From positions 1,860,001-1,924,000 of the forward strand of contig OZ257140.1 in the NCBI GenBank assembly GCA_965279165.1: 64,000 nucleotides of DNA, written 5' to 3'. The stretch comes from JBAYIE01 sp965279165. Its GTDB lineage: Bacteria; Bacteroidota; Bacteroidia; UKL13-3. Within the stretch, counting starts at the first letter, position 1. The number at the start of each line of letters is the position of its first letter. The position numbers were made by a program, and so were the translations under genes. The notes below the pieces were generated by a model. The model worked only from the letters and a program-made list of their open reading frames with translations, was not told the DNA's origin and did no database searches. Positions 1 to 9,898 of this stretch are shown in pieces.

Positions 1-1522
1 TTAAATGGTTGTTGCCAACAATGGTTACATCGCCAACATCCCAAACATTTTTACTCATGAATACAGGATTCATATTACCCGGACCAAAAGGTGCAAATTG
101 TTTCAGCACATTGAAAAATTTTGGAGTGATGGTTCGCAAGGCTATTTCGGTGTCGTATTCAATTTCGGGGGTCATGCTTCTTACTTGGATGGAAGCAGAA
201 ACAATGGACTCAAATTTTTCGGTAAAAGGAACTACATTCTCAACACGAAGGGTAAGTCCGGCAGCATGGGTATGGCCTCCGTATTGCTCCAATAAATCGG
301 AACATTGTTCGATGGCACTGTATAAATCAAAACCATCAACTGATCGGGCAGAACCGGTAGCCATTCCATTGGATTCGGTTAATATAATAGTAGGCCTATA
401 GTACTTTTCTATCAATCGGGATGCAACGATACCAATTACACCTTTATGCCATTCGCTATGAAATAAAACAGTAGATTTTTTATCATTGAACGTGGCATCT
501 TTGGCAATCATATCAAAAGCCTGTTCTGTAATCGACGAATCGAATCCTCTGCGCTCTACATTGTGTTGGTTTACCAGTTCCGCTATGGTTCTTGCACCTG
601 TAATATCATCTGAAACCATCAATCTCACTGCATCTTTGGCATCCGCAATTCGACCGGCAGCATTGATACGTGGACCGATAAAAAACACCACATCACTCAC
701 GCCATATTCAGGTTTTTCCTGGTAGGTTTCCAGTAAGGCTTTTAAACCATTGTTGGGGCGCGACTTTAATTTCTTTAAACCCTGATGAACAAGTATTCTG
801 TTTTCGTCGAGGATAGCAACCAAATCGGATGCGATACTAACTGCTACCAGATCTATATAATTTTCAGCTTCTGTAAAAGGTATTTGATACTTTATACAAT
901 AAGCTTGTATGAGTTTAAATCCAATCCCACATCCGGATAATTCTTTAAATGGGTATGGACAATCCAATTGTTTTGGATTTAATATAGCAGTTGCATCCGG
1001 AATTTCATCGCCAGGTAAATGGTGGTCGCAAATAATAAATTCGATATTTTTATTGTTGGCATACCGGACTTTGTCGTTTGCCTTGATACCACAATCCAAA
1101 GCGATAATAAGCGAATAGCCATGGTTGGCAGCCCAATCAATTGCCATAAACGAGATGCCATATCCTTCTGTATACCGATCGGGTATATAAAAATCGAGGT
1201 TCGGATAAATTTTATGAAAGAAAGAATATACGGTTGCAACGGAGGTGGTACCATCCACATCGTAATCCCCATAAACCAATATTTTTTCACCTGTTTCAAT
1301 CGCTTTATGGATTCGTTCTACGGCGATATGCATTCCTTTCATGATAAAAGGATCGTGTAAATCAGCGAGTACCGGACGAAAAAACTTTTTTGCAGATTCA
1401 AAATTTGAAACGCCACGTTGAATTAAAATCCCCGAAAGGGTTTTATTTATATTGATGGCTGAAGATATTTCTTCAACCAGCTTACTATCAGGTTCAGGTT
1501 TAGGTGTCCAGCGTTTGGTCAT
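1..1522 (-). CDS. recJ: Single-stranded-DNA-specific exonuclease RecJ (3' end cut by window)
   Basis: The frame reads leftward from ATG at 1522 and stays open to base 1, so about 507 residues are visible and the C-terminus is missing. DHH phosphoesterase motifs are clear: GDYDVDG at residues 85-91, DCGI near 143 and DHH at 166-168. The later GGHTHAAGLTL is the DHHA1 signature. RecJ degrades single-stranded DNA 5' to 3' in recombination and mismatch repair. The gene is divergent from tsaB with 124 bp between them. Identification is firm; only the length is unknown. Confidence 0.95.
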   Translation of the reverse strand, partial: MTKRWTPKPEPDSKLVEEISSAININKTLSGILIQRGVSNFESAKKFFRPVLADLHDPFIMKGMHIAVERIHKAIETGEKILVYGDYDVDGTTSVATVYSFFHKIYPNLDFYIPDRYTEGYGISFMAIDWAANHGYSLIIALDCGIKANDKVRYANNKNIEFIICDHHLPGDEIPDATAILNPKQLDCPYPFKELSGCGIGFKLIQAYCIKYQIPFTEAENYIDLVAVSIASDLVAILDENRILVHQGLKKLKSRPNNGLKALLETYQEKPEYGVSDVVFFIGPRINAAGRIADAKDAVRLMVSDDITGARTIAELVNQHNVERRGFDSSITEQAFDMIAKDATFNDKKSTVLFHSEWHKGVIGIVASRLIEKYYRPTIILTESNGMATGSARSVDGFDLYSAIEQCSDLLEQYGGHTHAAGLTLRVENVVPFTEKFESIVSASIQVRSMTPEIEYDTEIALRTITPKFFNVLKQFAPFGPGNMNPVFMSKNVWDVGDVTIVGNNHL

Positions 1523-1646
1523 CTTTTATTTTATCTGTTAAACAGGCAAGTGTGGCGAAAATATCAAAAAATAACGTATTCGCCTAAGTATAATTTGGTT
1601 CCATCTGAATACAAAGGGAATATTCTTAAACCCTTATGTTTGCACT

Positions 1647-2339
1647 ATGTCATTGATATTGTGTTTGGATACGGCAACCGAAATCTGTTCGGTATCCATA
1701 AGTGAAAACGGTAAGTTATTGGTTTGTAAAGAGAATCATGAAGGGAACAAACATGCATCGGTACTTACGTTGTTGATACAAGAATGTTTGGATTATGGCA
1801 AGATTACCATGCAGGATTTAGCTGCAGTTGCTGTAAGCAAAGGACCAGGATCATATACCGGTTTGCGCGTTGGTGTTTCTACGGCCAAAGGAATTTGCTA
1901 TGCACTACAAATTCCTTTGTTGGCAATCAATACACTCGAATCGCTTGCTATACGGTTTATGGAAACAAAGCAAATTGAATCAGATGCTTTATTGATTCCG
2001 ATGTTGGATGCACGCCGAATGGAAGTGTATTGCGCCGTTTTTAATCCTGCTATGGAATGTAAACAAGATACGAATGCATTGATTGTACAGCCCGATTCAT
2101 TTCGAATGGAATTATCAACCCCTTGTTATTTTTTCGGAACCGGTGCAATGAAATGTAGTTCTGTTATCCATCATACCAATGCAAAGTTTGTAGATGAAGT
2201 GAAATGCAGCGCAGAATCAATGGTTGGAAAAGCATATCAATTATTTGAAGACAAACAGTTTGAAGATGTGGCTTATTTTGAACCATATTATCTAAAGGAT
2301 TTTATGGGCACTAAAGCGAAGGGTGTTAAGTTAGGATAA
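1647..2339 (+). CDS. tsaB: tRNA threonylcarbamoyladenosine biosynthesis protein TsaB
   Basis: The 230-residue product starts with an ASKHA-fold strand (LCLDTATEICSVSI) and contains KGPGSYTGLRVGVSTAKG near residues 65-82, the TsaB/YeaZ signature. The length is normal for the family. TsaB is the non-catalytic scaffold that binds TsaD and TsaE in making the t6A37 modification of ANN-decoding tRNAs. The gene stands alone, converging on rlmB. A 7-bp repeat array begins directly after its TAA stop. Confidence 0.93.
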   Translation: MSLILCLDTATEICSVSISENGKLLVCKENHEGNKHASVLTLLIQECLDYGKITMQDLAAVAVSKGPGSYTGLRVGVSTAKGICYALQIPLLAINTLESLAIRFMETKQIESDALLIPMLDARRMEVYCAVFNPAMECKQDTNALIVQPDSFRMELSTPCYFFGTGAMKCSSVIHHTNAKFVDEVKCSAESMVGKAYQLFEDKQFEDVAYFEPYYLKDFMGTKAKGVKLG

Positions 2340-2547
2340 TTGTTGGTTGACGGTTTACGGTCCAAAGTCCAAAGCGATCAGATACCTGTGTAGTTATTTT
2401 GGCGTGATAGTTATTAATTGGGAATTGAATCCTTTGCATTGGCCGTATAAAAAGCTGTGTAAATTGTGATCTGTTGCTAAATAGTTCACGGTTCACGGGT
2501 CACAGTACACGGGTCACAGTTCACGGTTCACAGTTCACAGTTCACAG
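2340..2547. repeat. Two heptamer arrays after the tsaB stop codon
   Basis: The first array, 2340-2374, is five contiguous 7-mers: TTGTTGG, TTGACGG, TTTACGG and twice TCCAAAG. It begins on the base after the stop codon. The second, 2485-2547, is nine 7-mers of the types TTCACGG, GTCACAG, TACACGG and TTCACAG. The phase holds within each array while the unit changes along it. There is no reading frame or palindrome here. About 110 bases of non-repeat sequence separate the two. Confidence 0.8.
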
Positions 2548-2831
2548 TTTGTTGATGCCTGAATATGGTTGAAAGTTGATGGGTATTAGTTCACAATTTT
2601 TGACTTGGGGATTGGAATGGTTAAGCTATATCCCTGCGATAGGCGCAGAGCGGCATGTTTGAGCTCATACACGGTACTCCGTGGATAGCGAGTAGCGAGC
2701 GCCGGCCCCGTTTTTTCAAAACAAGGTAGGCGAACCGCAAAGAAGAATTACAAGTAAATAATTTTACGCTACCGTAGTTTTGTAAAACGGGGAATCGCCC
2801 ATAAAAAAGAGAAAGTGTTTAATCCTATAAA
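2548..2831. other. Intergenic inverted repeat between convergent tsaB and rlmB
   Basis: No gene is visible. A short hairpin has arms CACGG (2670-2674) and CCGTG (2679-2683). A longer imperfect inverted repeat pairs about 2706-2734 with about 2764-2792. Its outer arms, CCCCGTTTT and AAAACGGGG, are perfect and the inner part matches with small gaps. Each arm also has internal GTTTT/AAAAC symmetry. It lies between two 3' ends, so a two-way transcription terminator or a small palindromic repeat element are both possible. Confidence 0.5.
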
Positions 2832-3581
2832 TTAATTGCCTAGAGATACCCTTTGTCTTACGGTTTCATAAATGGCTATTCCCGCTGCGACCGATACATT
2901 GAGTGAAGCCACTCCCATATTCAACGGAATTTTTGCCAGTTGTGCGCTGCGTTTTAATACATCGTTTCCGATTCCATCTTCTTCATTTCCCATGATGATG
3001 GCAACCGGAATGGTAAGGTCGCAAAAAGGTAAGTCCTTGTTGGCTTTTTCGGTACAAGCAATGGTAGTAATACCCGATTGGTTGAGCAATTCCATCATCG
3101 TTTTAAAATTCTTTTCCCTGCATACCGGAATCTTTAACAATGCTCCAGCCGAAGTTTTTACCGCATCTTCATTTACCTGTGCAGCTCCAATATCCGGAAT
3201 AACAATGGCATCTACCCCACCGCAGTAAGCAGTTCGAGCAATGGCTCCAAAATTTCTCACATCGGTTATTCTATCGAGCACCAAAATAAAGGGTACTTTA
3301 CCCGATTCAATAATTTGAGGAAGCAGGTTATCGAGCTGGTAGTAGGTAATAGGCGACAACAAGGCAATGATACCCTGGTGGTTTCGCTGACGTGGAAATG
3401 CTGATGCTTCGCGTGGAATAAACTGAACAGGAATTTGTTTTCGTTTGGCAAGGGATATCAACTGATCAATTTGCTCGTTGGTATTTCCTTTGGCAACCAT
3501 GATCTTGTTAATTTCTTTCGAAGAATCAAGTGCTTCCGAAACAGCGTGGATACCATAAATGGTATAGGTATTTTCTTTCAT
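2832..3581 (-). CDS. rlmB: 23S rRNA 2'-O-ribose methyltransferase, TrmH/SpoU family (RlmB-type)
   Basis: The 249-residue product has the three SPOUT motifs: NFGAIARTA at 110-118, MGNEEDGI at 197-204 and IPLNMGVASLNVSVA at 218-232. The N-terminal substrate-binding domain begins YGIHAVSEAL. Length and domain order fit RlmB, which methylates G2251 of 23S rRNA using S-adenosylmethionine. Another SpoU paralogue with a different target cannot be excluded from sequence alone. It lies just downstream of the DUF2723 gene on the same strand (42 bp), so they may be co-transcribed. Confidence 0.88.
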   Translation of the reverse strand: MKENTYTIYGIHAVSEALDSSKEINKIMVAKGNTNEQIDQLISLAKRKQIPVQFIPREASAFPRQRNHQGIIALLSPITYYQLDNLLPQIIESGKVPFILVLDRITDVRNFGAIARTAYCGGVDAIVIPDIGAAQVNEDAVKTSAGALLKIPVCREKNFKTMMELLNQSGITTIACTEKANKDLPFCDLTIPVAIIMGNEEDGIGNDVLKRSAQLAKIPLNMGVASLNVSVAAGIAIYETVRQRVSLGN

Positions 3582-3623
3582 TGCATGCTAACCCGGATAT
3601 TCTCTTTAAGGAGAATATCTTAC

Positions 3624-6600
3624 TTAGTTGGTTATTCCTGTTATTTTTCTCAGCTCTTCCGTTAATTCTTTCTCCTGGTTGTTTTCAGAAACCTGGATAC
3701 AATAGCTCATGATTTGTTGTGCTTCTTCAATTTCGGACGACACAGCATTGTATTTGTTGGTTCCTTTAAAACCGGAATAATATTTATTTTTTTCGCTGAA
3801 ATCAATGGCTACTTTTCGCAACAATTCTTTTCCTTTAGCCGGTGCACCCGCTGCGTAATAACCTTGAGCCAAACCAATTATCAATTGGTTGTATGGAACG
3901 TTTTCCTGCGGCATTACCTCAATACATTTATCTAAGGCTTTAATGGCTTTATCATTTTTGCCTTCTTCAATTAATGCAGTAGCTAAACGGTAAAATAAGT
4001 TGCGGAAATTATTGGTTTGACGGATAATGGTTTCATCTAAATAGATACCCGGTTTATCCATATTACCCCATTTGAATTTATTCATCAGGTTATCGTAAAG
4101 CACGTCGGTATTGATTCTACCCATCGAACCTTCTTGGGTTTGTGAGTTAAAGATGGGAACAATCTGGTAAACCAAACCATTGATCTGAAAATAATTCTGC
4201 ATGTTTAAATACACATCGCTTCCGGTTGTAATGGCAAAACAAATCGGGCGCGACCAATCGGTACTACCTAGGATATCGAGGGTTATCAAATCGGCTTTCA
4301 TCAAAGCATTATTACCAATTTCAAACTTGATTGAATCTACAATTAATCCTGTATCTCTTGGGTGAATTACACCTGCATCAATAACCTGGCGTTTGTTGAT
4401 GGCAACCATAAATTTCTTGGTCGGGAAATAATTAAACGATTGTCCGTTTTGGGATTGGATTTTAGCCAACGGATCCACATCATCGCATACAAATTGGATG
4501 ATATTTTTTAATGGATAAAAATCGGTTTGATTGATTCCATATTTACTTGCAAGCTCCGCATTGTTATAATAATAAACCACCTCTCTTTTGTTTCCGGCGT
4601 ATTTATCCGGTGTCATGCTAAATGGCACTTCAGGTGAGTCGTAAGCAGCACGTTTAAGGTAGTTGGCATACCAATCGGTATTCAATAAACTTAGGTTGAT
4701 TACCCTCACATCGGTACGTATACCTTCTACATTTTGTGCATACCAAAGCGGATAGGTATCGTTATCTCCATTTGTAAAGAGAATGGCATTTTGAGGACAA
4801 GAATTGAGATAATTTGAGGCAAAATCAACAGCAGTATATCTTTGGCTTCTGTCGTGGTCGTTCCAGTTCTGGTTACCCATTAATACAGGAACGCCGGCTA
4901 AGGAAGCAACAGAGGCAATTCCGGTGGCGAGTGCCAGATTCATTTTTTTAGACAACCAATCGATTATGGCAAGCACACCTAAACCAATCCATATCATAAA
5001 AGTTTGATACGAACCCACATAGGCGTAATCTCTTTCTCTTGGTTGGTGAGCAGGGAAATTCAGATAAAGAATGATAAAGAATCCTGTAAATAAAAATAAA
5101 GTTAAAACTACTGATGCATCTTCTTTTGATTTCTTGAAATGCCAGATCATTCCTAAAACCCCAAGCAACAAAGGCAAGAAGAAGTAAGTATTATGGGCTT
5201 TATTTTGCATAGAAGCCGGAATATTGTTTTGAGACCCAATTCTCATTTTATCGATAAAGTCGATTCCGCTAATCCAGTTACCGCGGGTTATATCTCCAAA
5301 TCCCTGGTCATCGTTTTGGCGTCCAACAAAGTTCCAGAAGAAATATCTCCAGTACATAAAGCCAAGTTGGTATGAAAACAGGAAGTCTACATTTTTTCCA
5401 AAAGTAGCCCGTTTTCCTTCCGGTATTTTTTCCCATTGCCTATATGCCTGCACATGGTCGGCACGGTCGCTCCACATACGCGGAAATATAGAACAGTCTT
5501 TTGGATCGAAAACCCTTTCCATTTTTTCTCCCGATTCTACATATTTATCGCCTTCCTTCATGTATTGCATGTCGCCTTTTTTCACATCAATCATTTTGGC
5601 ATAGAAATACTGTCCGTAAACCAAAGGATTATCGCCGTATTGTTCGCGGTTCAGGTAAGATAATAACGTGAAAGGATTCTCAGGATCGTTCATGTCAATC
5701 GGAGGATTAGCAGCCGAACGGATTAGGATCATGGAATAGGAAGAGTAACCAATTACCATAAAGGCAAAACATAAAATCACCATATTGATAATGGTTCTGG
5801 CGAGTTTTTGCTTAATCACAAAGAAATAAATGGCTGCCCCGAATGCTCCCCAAAGTATTAAGCCGCTTACCGAAGCATTGATAACAAAAGAAGTTAATCC
5901 CATAAATACAGCAGAAGCAGTAAAAATGTATAAGCTGATTTTTGATTCGGTATGGGTATAATGCAAGATACTAACCACAAACGCAATCAAAACGAGCAAC
6001 ATAACAAAGACGCCTGTATTGAATCCCATGCCAAGAATATTGGTAAACAGGTAATCAAATTTTGTCATCAAGGATGGAAGTCCCGGAATGATTCCGAATT
6101 GTAAAATGCCAATAGTTCCTATTGCCACCGCTGTTGCGCGAATAAAACCATTGCGGGTAAAGGTGTTTTTCTTAAAATAATAAATGTATACAATGGCCGG
6201 CAGAACAAGGAGGTTCAATAAATGGACTCCTATTGCAAGTCCAACCAGGTAAGCAATGAGTACCAGCCAACGGTCGGCATGTTTTTCATGCGCAATATTT
6301 TCCCATTTCAGGATGCACCAGAAAGTGAGGGCTGTAAAGAAACTGGAAGAAGCATAAACTTCTGCTTCTACTGCTGAGAACCAGAATGTATCACTGAAAG
6401 TTAAAGCCAAAGAGCCAACCAATCCGCTAACCAATACACCTGCAATCTTTATCCACGAAGCATCTTCTTCCGAACGGATGATAATTTTACGACCCAGATG
6501 GGCAATGGTCCAATAAGTAAACATAACACACAATGCACTGGTAACAGCCGAAACCATATTCACATAAAATGCAATACGCGTCACATCATCGCCCGCCATG

Positions 6601-6797
6601 AGCGAGAAAATTCGTCCGATAATCAGGAATAGTGGGGCTCCCGGAGGATGACAAATCTGCAAACGGTAAGCAGCCGAAATAAATTCCCCGCAATCCCAGA
6701 AACTAACTGTTGGTTCAAGGGTTAGGGTGTAAGTGGTTAAGGCAATCACAAACGTGATCCAGCCGAGTACATTATTAACTTGATTAAACTTCTTCAT
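3624..6797 (-). CDS. DUF2723 (TMEM260-like) multi-pass membrane protein
   Basis: The 1057-residue product has about a dozen hydrophobic segments in its first ~640 residues and a soluble C-terminal half. Near residue 50 it has CHPPGAPLFLIIGR, typical of DUF2723. The C-terminal region (KAIKALDKCIEVMP and similar) resembles TPR helices. The eukaryotic relative TMEM260 is an O-mannosyltransferase, so a membrane glycosyltransferase acting on exported proteins is a reasonable inference. The bacterial activity is not shown here. A TAGGTTTG box lies at 6836-6843 upstream of the start. Confidence 0.85.
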   Translation of the reverse strand: MKKFNQVNNVLGWITFVIALTTYTLTLEPTVSFWDCGEFISAAYRLQICHPPGAPLFLIIGRIFSLMAGDDVTRIAFYVNMVSAVTSALCVMFTYWTIAHLGRKIIIRSEEDASWIKIAGVLVSGLVGSLALTFSDTFWFSAVEAEVYASSSFFTALTFWCILKWENIAHEKHADRWLVLIAYLVGLAIGVHLLNLLVLPAIVYIYYFKKNTFTRNGFIRATAVAIGTIGILQFGIIPGLPSLMTKFDYLFTNILGMGFNTGVFVMLLVLIAFVVSILHYTHTESKISLYIFTASAVFMGLTSFVINASVSGLILWGAFGAAIYFFVIKQKLARTIINMVILCFAFMVIGYSSYSMILIRSAANPPIDMNDPENPFTLLSYLNREQYGDNPLVYGQYFYAKMIDVKKGDMQYMKEGDKYVESGEKMERVFDPKDCSIFPRMWSDRADHVQAYRQWEKIPEGKRATFGKNVDFLFSYQLGFMYWRYFFWNFVGRQNDDQGFGDITRGNWISGIDFIDKMRIGSQNNIPASMQNKAHNTYFFLPLLLGVLGMIWHFKKSKEDASVVLTLFLFTGFFIILYLNFPAHQPRERDYAYVGSYQTFMIWIGLGVLAIIDWLSKKMNLALATGIASVASLAGVPVLMGNQNWNDHDRSQRYTAVDFASNYLNSCPQNAILFTNGDNDTYPLWYAQNVEGIRTDVRVINLSLLNTDWYANYLKRAAYDSPEVPFSMTPDKYAGNKREVVYYYNNAELASKYGINQTDFYPLKNIIQFVCDDVDPLAKIQSQNGQSFNYFPTKKFMVAINKRQVIDAGVIHPRDTGLIVDSIKFEIGNNALMKADLITLDILGSTDWSRPICFAITTGSDVYLNMQNYFQINGLVYQIVPIFNSQTQEGSMGRINTDVLYDNLMNKFKWGNMDKPGIYLDETIIRQTNNFRNLFYRLATALIEEGKNDKAIKALDKCIEVMPQENVPYNQLIIGLAQGYYAAGAPAKGKELLRKVAIDFSEKNKYYSGFKGTNKYNAVSSEIEEAQQIMSYCIQVSENNQEKELTEELRKITGITN

Positions 6798-6835
6798 TCT
6801 TTAATTTAAATTGCTCTCACAAATAGTGAAGTAAG

Positions 6836-6843
6836 CAAACCTA
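6836..6843 (-). promoter_or_regulatory. Candidate -7 box for the DUF2723 gene
   Basis: On the minus strand the sequence is TAGGTTTG, an exact match to TAnnTTTG, 39 bp before the ATG. The upstream -33 element is not obvious, so this rests on one box only. Confidence 0.35.
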
Positions 6844-7118
6844 ACGGAATTTTGCCAAACTCACAAAACACTTTATATAATTTTAAAACCTTGATTTCTG
6901 TATGGTTGCCGTAGTTAAACAATAACTTGTAAATCAATATTTAACCCTTAAAATACGCTTAAAATGCAGGATTATTGTACCAAAAGGAGATTTAAGAAAA
7001 TATTAAATATTGCCCAAATCATTAGTAAAACGGCTAGTTCCGGGCGTCAAATCATATAAATTGCATCCATTAACCTTGGTTATGGCAAAGAAGGCGACTA
7101 CCACTAGAAACCTTTTAA

Positions 7119-7126
7119 TAACTTTG
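7119..7126 (+). promoter_or_regulatory. Candidate -7 box for the response-regulator/TPR-kinase operon
   Basis: TAACTTTG matches TAnnTTTG and lies 21 bp before the ATG at 7148. No good TTTG is seen about 20 bp further upstream. Confidence 0.3.
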
Positions 7127-7147
7127 TATGGTATAATTGGTTGAACT

Positions 7148-7861
7148 ATGGACAAAGAAACATTTCCTCATATTTTAATTGTAGAAGACGAGAACAGCCT
7201 AGGGATTTTATTGAAGGAAAACCTCAAATTGGCTAAATTCACTATTAAGCTGTGCAAAGATGGCGAAGAAGGATGGCAAACCCTACAGAAGGAAAAGTTT
7301 GATATGTATATTCTGGATGTAAATATGCCAAAGAAAAACGGATTTGAATTGGCAGGGGATATTCGGAAATCGGATAAAAAAACACCGATTATTTTTTTAA
7401 CAGCCAACTCTTCGGAAGAAGACAAGCTTAAAGGTTTTGAATTGGGAGGCGACGAGTATATTACCAAACCTTTTAGCACACAAGAATTAATTGCCCGTAT
7501 CAAGGCAATTTACAAAAGGACCCAAAACGAATCGATGGTAATCGAAACGGTAAATGAGAATTTCAGGATTGGAAGTACCGAAGTGGATTATTCGAACCAC
7601 CAGGTAAATTGCAATGGAAATGAAAAAAGAATCAGTACAACAGAAGCCGAATTGTTGAAATTATTTGCCCTTAACAAAAACTCACTAATCGCTCGAAATG
7701 CCATACTGTTAAAGGTTTGGGGGCGCGATGATTATTATACTGCACGCAACTTGGATGTGTATATTAATAAGCTCAGAAAAATATTAAAAGAAGATTCTTC
7801 ACTCGAAATTGTAAATATTCACGGTTCAGGCTTTAAATTAGTAGAAAATGTGGAAGTCTAA
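7148..7861 (+). CDS. OmpR-family response regulator
   Basis: The 237-residue product is an N-terminal receiver domain with the phospho-acceptor Asp57 (ILDVNMP) and conserved Lys107 (TKPF), followed by an OmpR/PhoB winged helix from about residue 130. The recognition and wing segments are visible in ARNLDVYINKLRKIL and NIHGSGFKL. It is three bases upstream of a TPR sensor kinase on the same strand, so the two form one operon and almost certainly a signalling pair. The target genes cannot be read from the sequence. Confidence 0.93.
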   Translation: MDKETFPHILIVEDENSLGILLKENLKLAKFTIKLCKDGEEGWQTLQKEKFDMYILDVNMPKKNGFELAGDIRKSDKKTPIIFLTANSSEEDKLKGFELGGDEYITKPFSTQELIARIKAIYKRTQNESMVIETVNENFRIGSTEVDYSNHQVNCNGNEKRISTTEAELLKLFALNKNSLIARNAILLKVWGRDDYYTARNLDVYINKLRKILKEDSSLEIVNIHGSGFKLVENVEV

Positions 7862-7864
7862 TTC

Positions 7865-9898
7865 GTGAAACTCCGTGCGCTGATTTTATTTGGAATAGTT
7901 TTTTTTAGTACTTGTGTGGTTGCCCAGATAAGTGCTGATAGTCTGTTAAAACTAAGCACCTCCGGCACCGAAAGGGAAAAATGGAATGCCAATTTACAAT
8001 TAAGCGAAACCTATAAATACAACGATCCACAGAAGGCTTTAGAGTTTGCCTCAGCGGCACTTGTAGCAGCCGAAAACCTAAACGACGAAGCCGCAATAGC
8101 CAAATCAAACCAAGTATATGCCGGAATTTTATTTCGGTTGGGAAATTTTAATAAGTCGAAAGAATATTATCAAATTGCCTTAACCAAATATAGTGCAGCC
8201 CAAAATGAAAAGGGCAAGGCTGAAGTACAAAATGCACTTGCCGGAATTTATTATGCCCAGGGTAATATTGCTTTGGCAGTTCAGCATTATCTCGATGTAT
8301 TGCGCTATTATGAAGTAAAAGGGGATAAAGCAGGATTGGTGAATGTGTACACCTCGCTAGCCAATTTATATGCGCGACAAAATAATTTTTCAAAATCGAT
8401 TGAATACAATTTAAAGGCAATCGAATTATACGAAGGTTTATCAAATAAATTTCAAGCCATCGTAATCTACGACCAGATAGGCAATGCTTATCTGAAACAA
8501 AACAACCTGGTAAGAGCAACCGAGTTTTTTAACAAATCTTTAAAAGCGTATACCGATTTAAATAATAAAGCAGGTATAGCTTACACCTTAAATCAACTCG
8601 GAAATATTGCAGCAGAAGAAAAGGCTTTTTCCAAAGCGGAGAAATACTTTAAGCGGTCGAATGAAATGGCAGAGGCTATGAAAACCAAGTACCTTCAAGT
8701 TGTTAATTTGAATGCATTGGCGGGCATATATCTCTTGCAGAAAAGATACCAGGAATCAATTACGTGTTATAAAAGAGCTATCGCCATTGCAAAGCCGGCG
8801 AATATGAAACTGGAGTTAGAAGAATCGTATAAAGGATTATCCAATGTTTATGAACTTACCAAAGAGCAGAAAAAAGCTTCGACTTTTAGTACGTTAAGTA
8901 CCGAAATAAAAGATTCGTTATTTAACGACAGCACCCTGAAACAATTAAGTGATTTGCAGTTGCGATATGAATCAGAGAAAAAGCAATTGCAAATTGAGCG
9001 CTTATCAAAAGAGCAACAATTAAAGGAAAACGAATTGCTAAATGAACGGGAACTTAAAAGATTCTTTATCATCGTTTCGGTTGTGTTTGGAATTATTTTT
9101 ATTATTTTGATTTATTCCTTTATACAGAATAAGAAATATGCCAACAGTTTACAAAAACAAAAAAATGAACTCGAACAAAAAACATTCGAGATTTTGCTGC
9201 AAAAGGAAAAGTTGGATCAGTTAAATTCAGTTAAGGACCGATTTTTCTCCATCATATCACATGATTTGAGAAACAATTTAACGACCATGAAATTGTATTT
9301 CGATTTGATTTCAAATCCGGATTACAAAGCATCCGACCATTCAGAAATATCCAAACAAATTGCCGGATCGGTAGAAAATACGATTGATTTACTGGAAAAT
9401 TTGCTGGTTTGGGCATCAGCCCAGATAAAGGGAATACCAATTCATATCCAAAAACTGGATTTGCATTTGTTGGCCGAGGAAAATATCAATTTGTTATCCG
9501 GAACGGCAAGCCAAAAAAGAATTACCATTCACAATAACTTATCTGAAAATGTAGCAGGTTATGGCGACATGGATATGATAAACCTTGTTTTACGTAATTT
9601 AATTTCAAATGCCATAAAGTTTACGCCAATTGATGGTGCTATACATTTAAGTGGCGAAATTAAAGACAAGGAAATTATAGTTTGTGTAAAAGACAATGGC
9701 ATCGGAATTAGCGAGGACAACCAACAGAAAATGTTTGATTCGCACCATCATCCAACTACAAAAGGAACCGGTAATGAAAAAGGTACCGGACTTGGGTTAT
9801 TGCTTTGCAAGGATTTTATCAACCAAAACAAAGGCAGGATTTGGGTAGAAAGTTCCAAGGATGGTGGAAGTGCGTTTTATTTTAGTTTGCCGGCGTAA
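7865..9898 (+). CDS. TPR-repeat sensor histidine kinase
   Basis: The 677-residue product starts at GTG, three bases after the regulator stop. A signal peptide ends near AQ20. About seven TPR repeats (residues ~30-340) and a charged coiled coil (~355-395) lead to one membrane span (~399-420). The HisKA domain has phospho-acceptor His466 (SIISHDLRNN), and the ATPase domain has NLISNAIKFT, DNGIGI and GTGLGL. The TPR part is probably outside the cytoplasm and senses a peptide or protein ligand, which is inference. The last codons and the stop lie within a 30-bp palindrome. Confidence 0.93.
   Translation: MKLRALILFGIVFFSTCVVAQISADSLLKLSTSGTEREKWNANLQLSETYKYNDPQKALEFASAALVAAENLNDEAAIAKSNQVYAGILFRLGNFNKSKEYYQIALTKYSAAQNEKGKAEVQNALAGIYYAQGNIALAVQHYLDVLRYYEVKGDKAGLVNVYTSLANLYARQNNFSKSIEYNLKAIELYEGLSNKFQAIVIYDQIGNAYLKQNNLVRATEFFNKSLKAYTDLNNKAGIAYTLNQLGNIAAEEKAFSKAEKYFKRSNEMAEAMKTKYLQVVNLNALAGIYLLQKRYQESITCYKRAIAIAKPANMKLELEESYKGLSNVYELTKEQKKASTFSTLSTEIKDSLFNDSTLKQLSDLQLRYESEKKQLQIERLSKEQQLKENELLNERELKRFFIIVSVVFGIIFIILIYSFIQNKKYANSLQKQKNELEQKTFEILLQKEKLDQLNSVKDRFFSIISHDLRNNLTTMKLYFDLISNPDYKASDHSEISKQIAGSVENTIDLLENLLVWASAQIKGIPIHIQKLDLHLLAEENINLLSGTASQKRITIHNNLSENVAGYGDMDMINLVLRNLISNAIKFTPIDGAIHLSGEIKDKEIIVCVKDNGIGISEDNQQKMFDSHHHPTTKGTGNEKGTGLGLLLCKDFINQNKGRIWVESSKDGGSAFYFSLPA

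Larger units (their letters stand above)
6798..7147. other. Intergenic region between divergent DUF2723 gene and response regulator
   Basis: This 350-bp AT-rich gap separates two divergent genes and should hold both promoters. On the minus strand TAGGTTTG (6836-6843) matches the Bacteroidota -7 box for the DUF2723 gene. On the plus strand TAACTTTG (7119-7126) fits the regulator gene. I found no convincing -33 TTTG at the standard distance for either, no open frame, and no clear hairpin or repeat. Confidence 0.4.
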
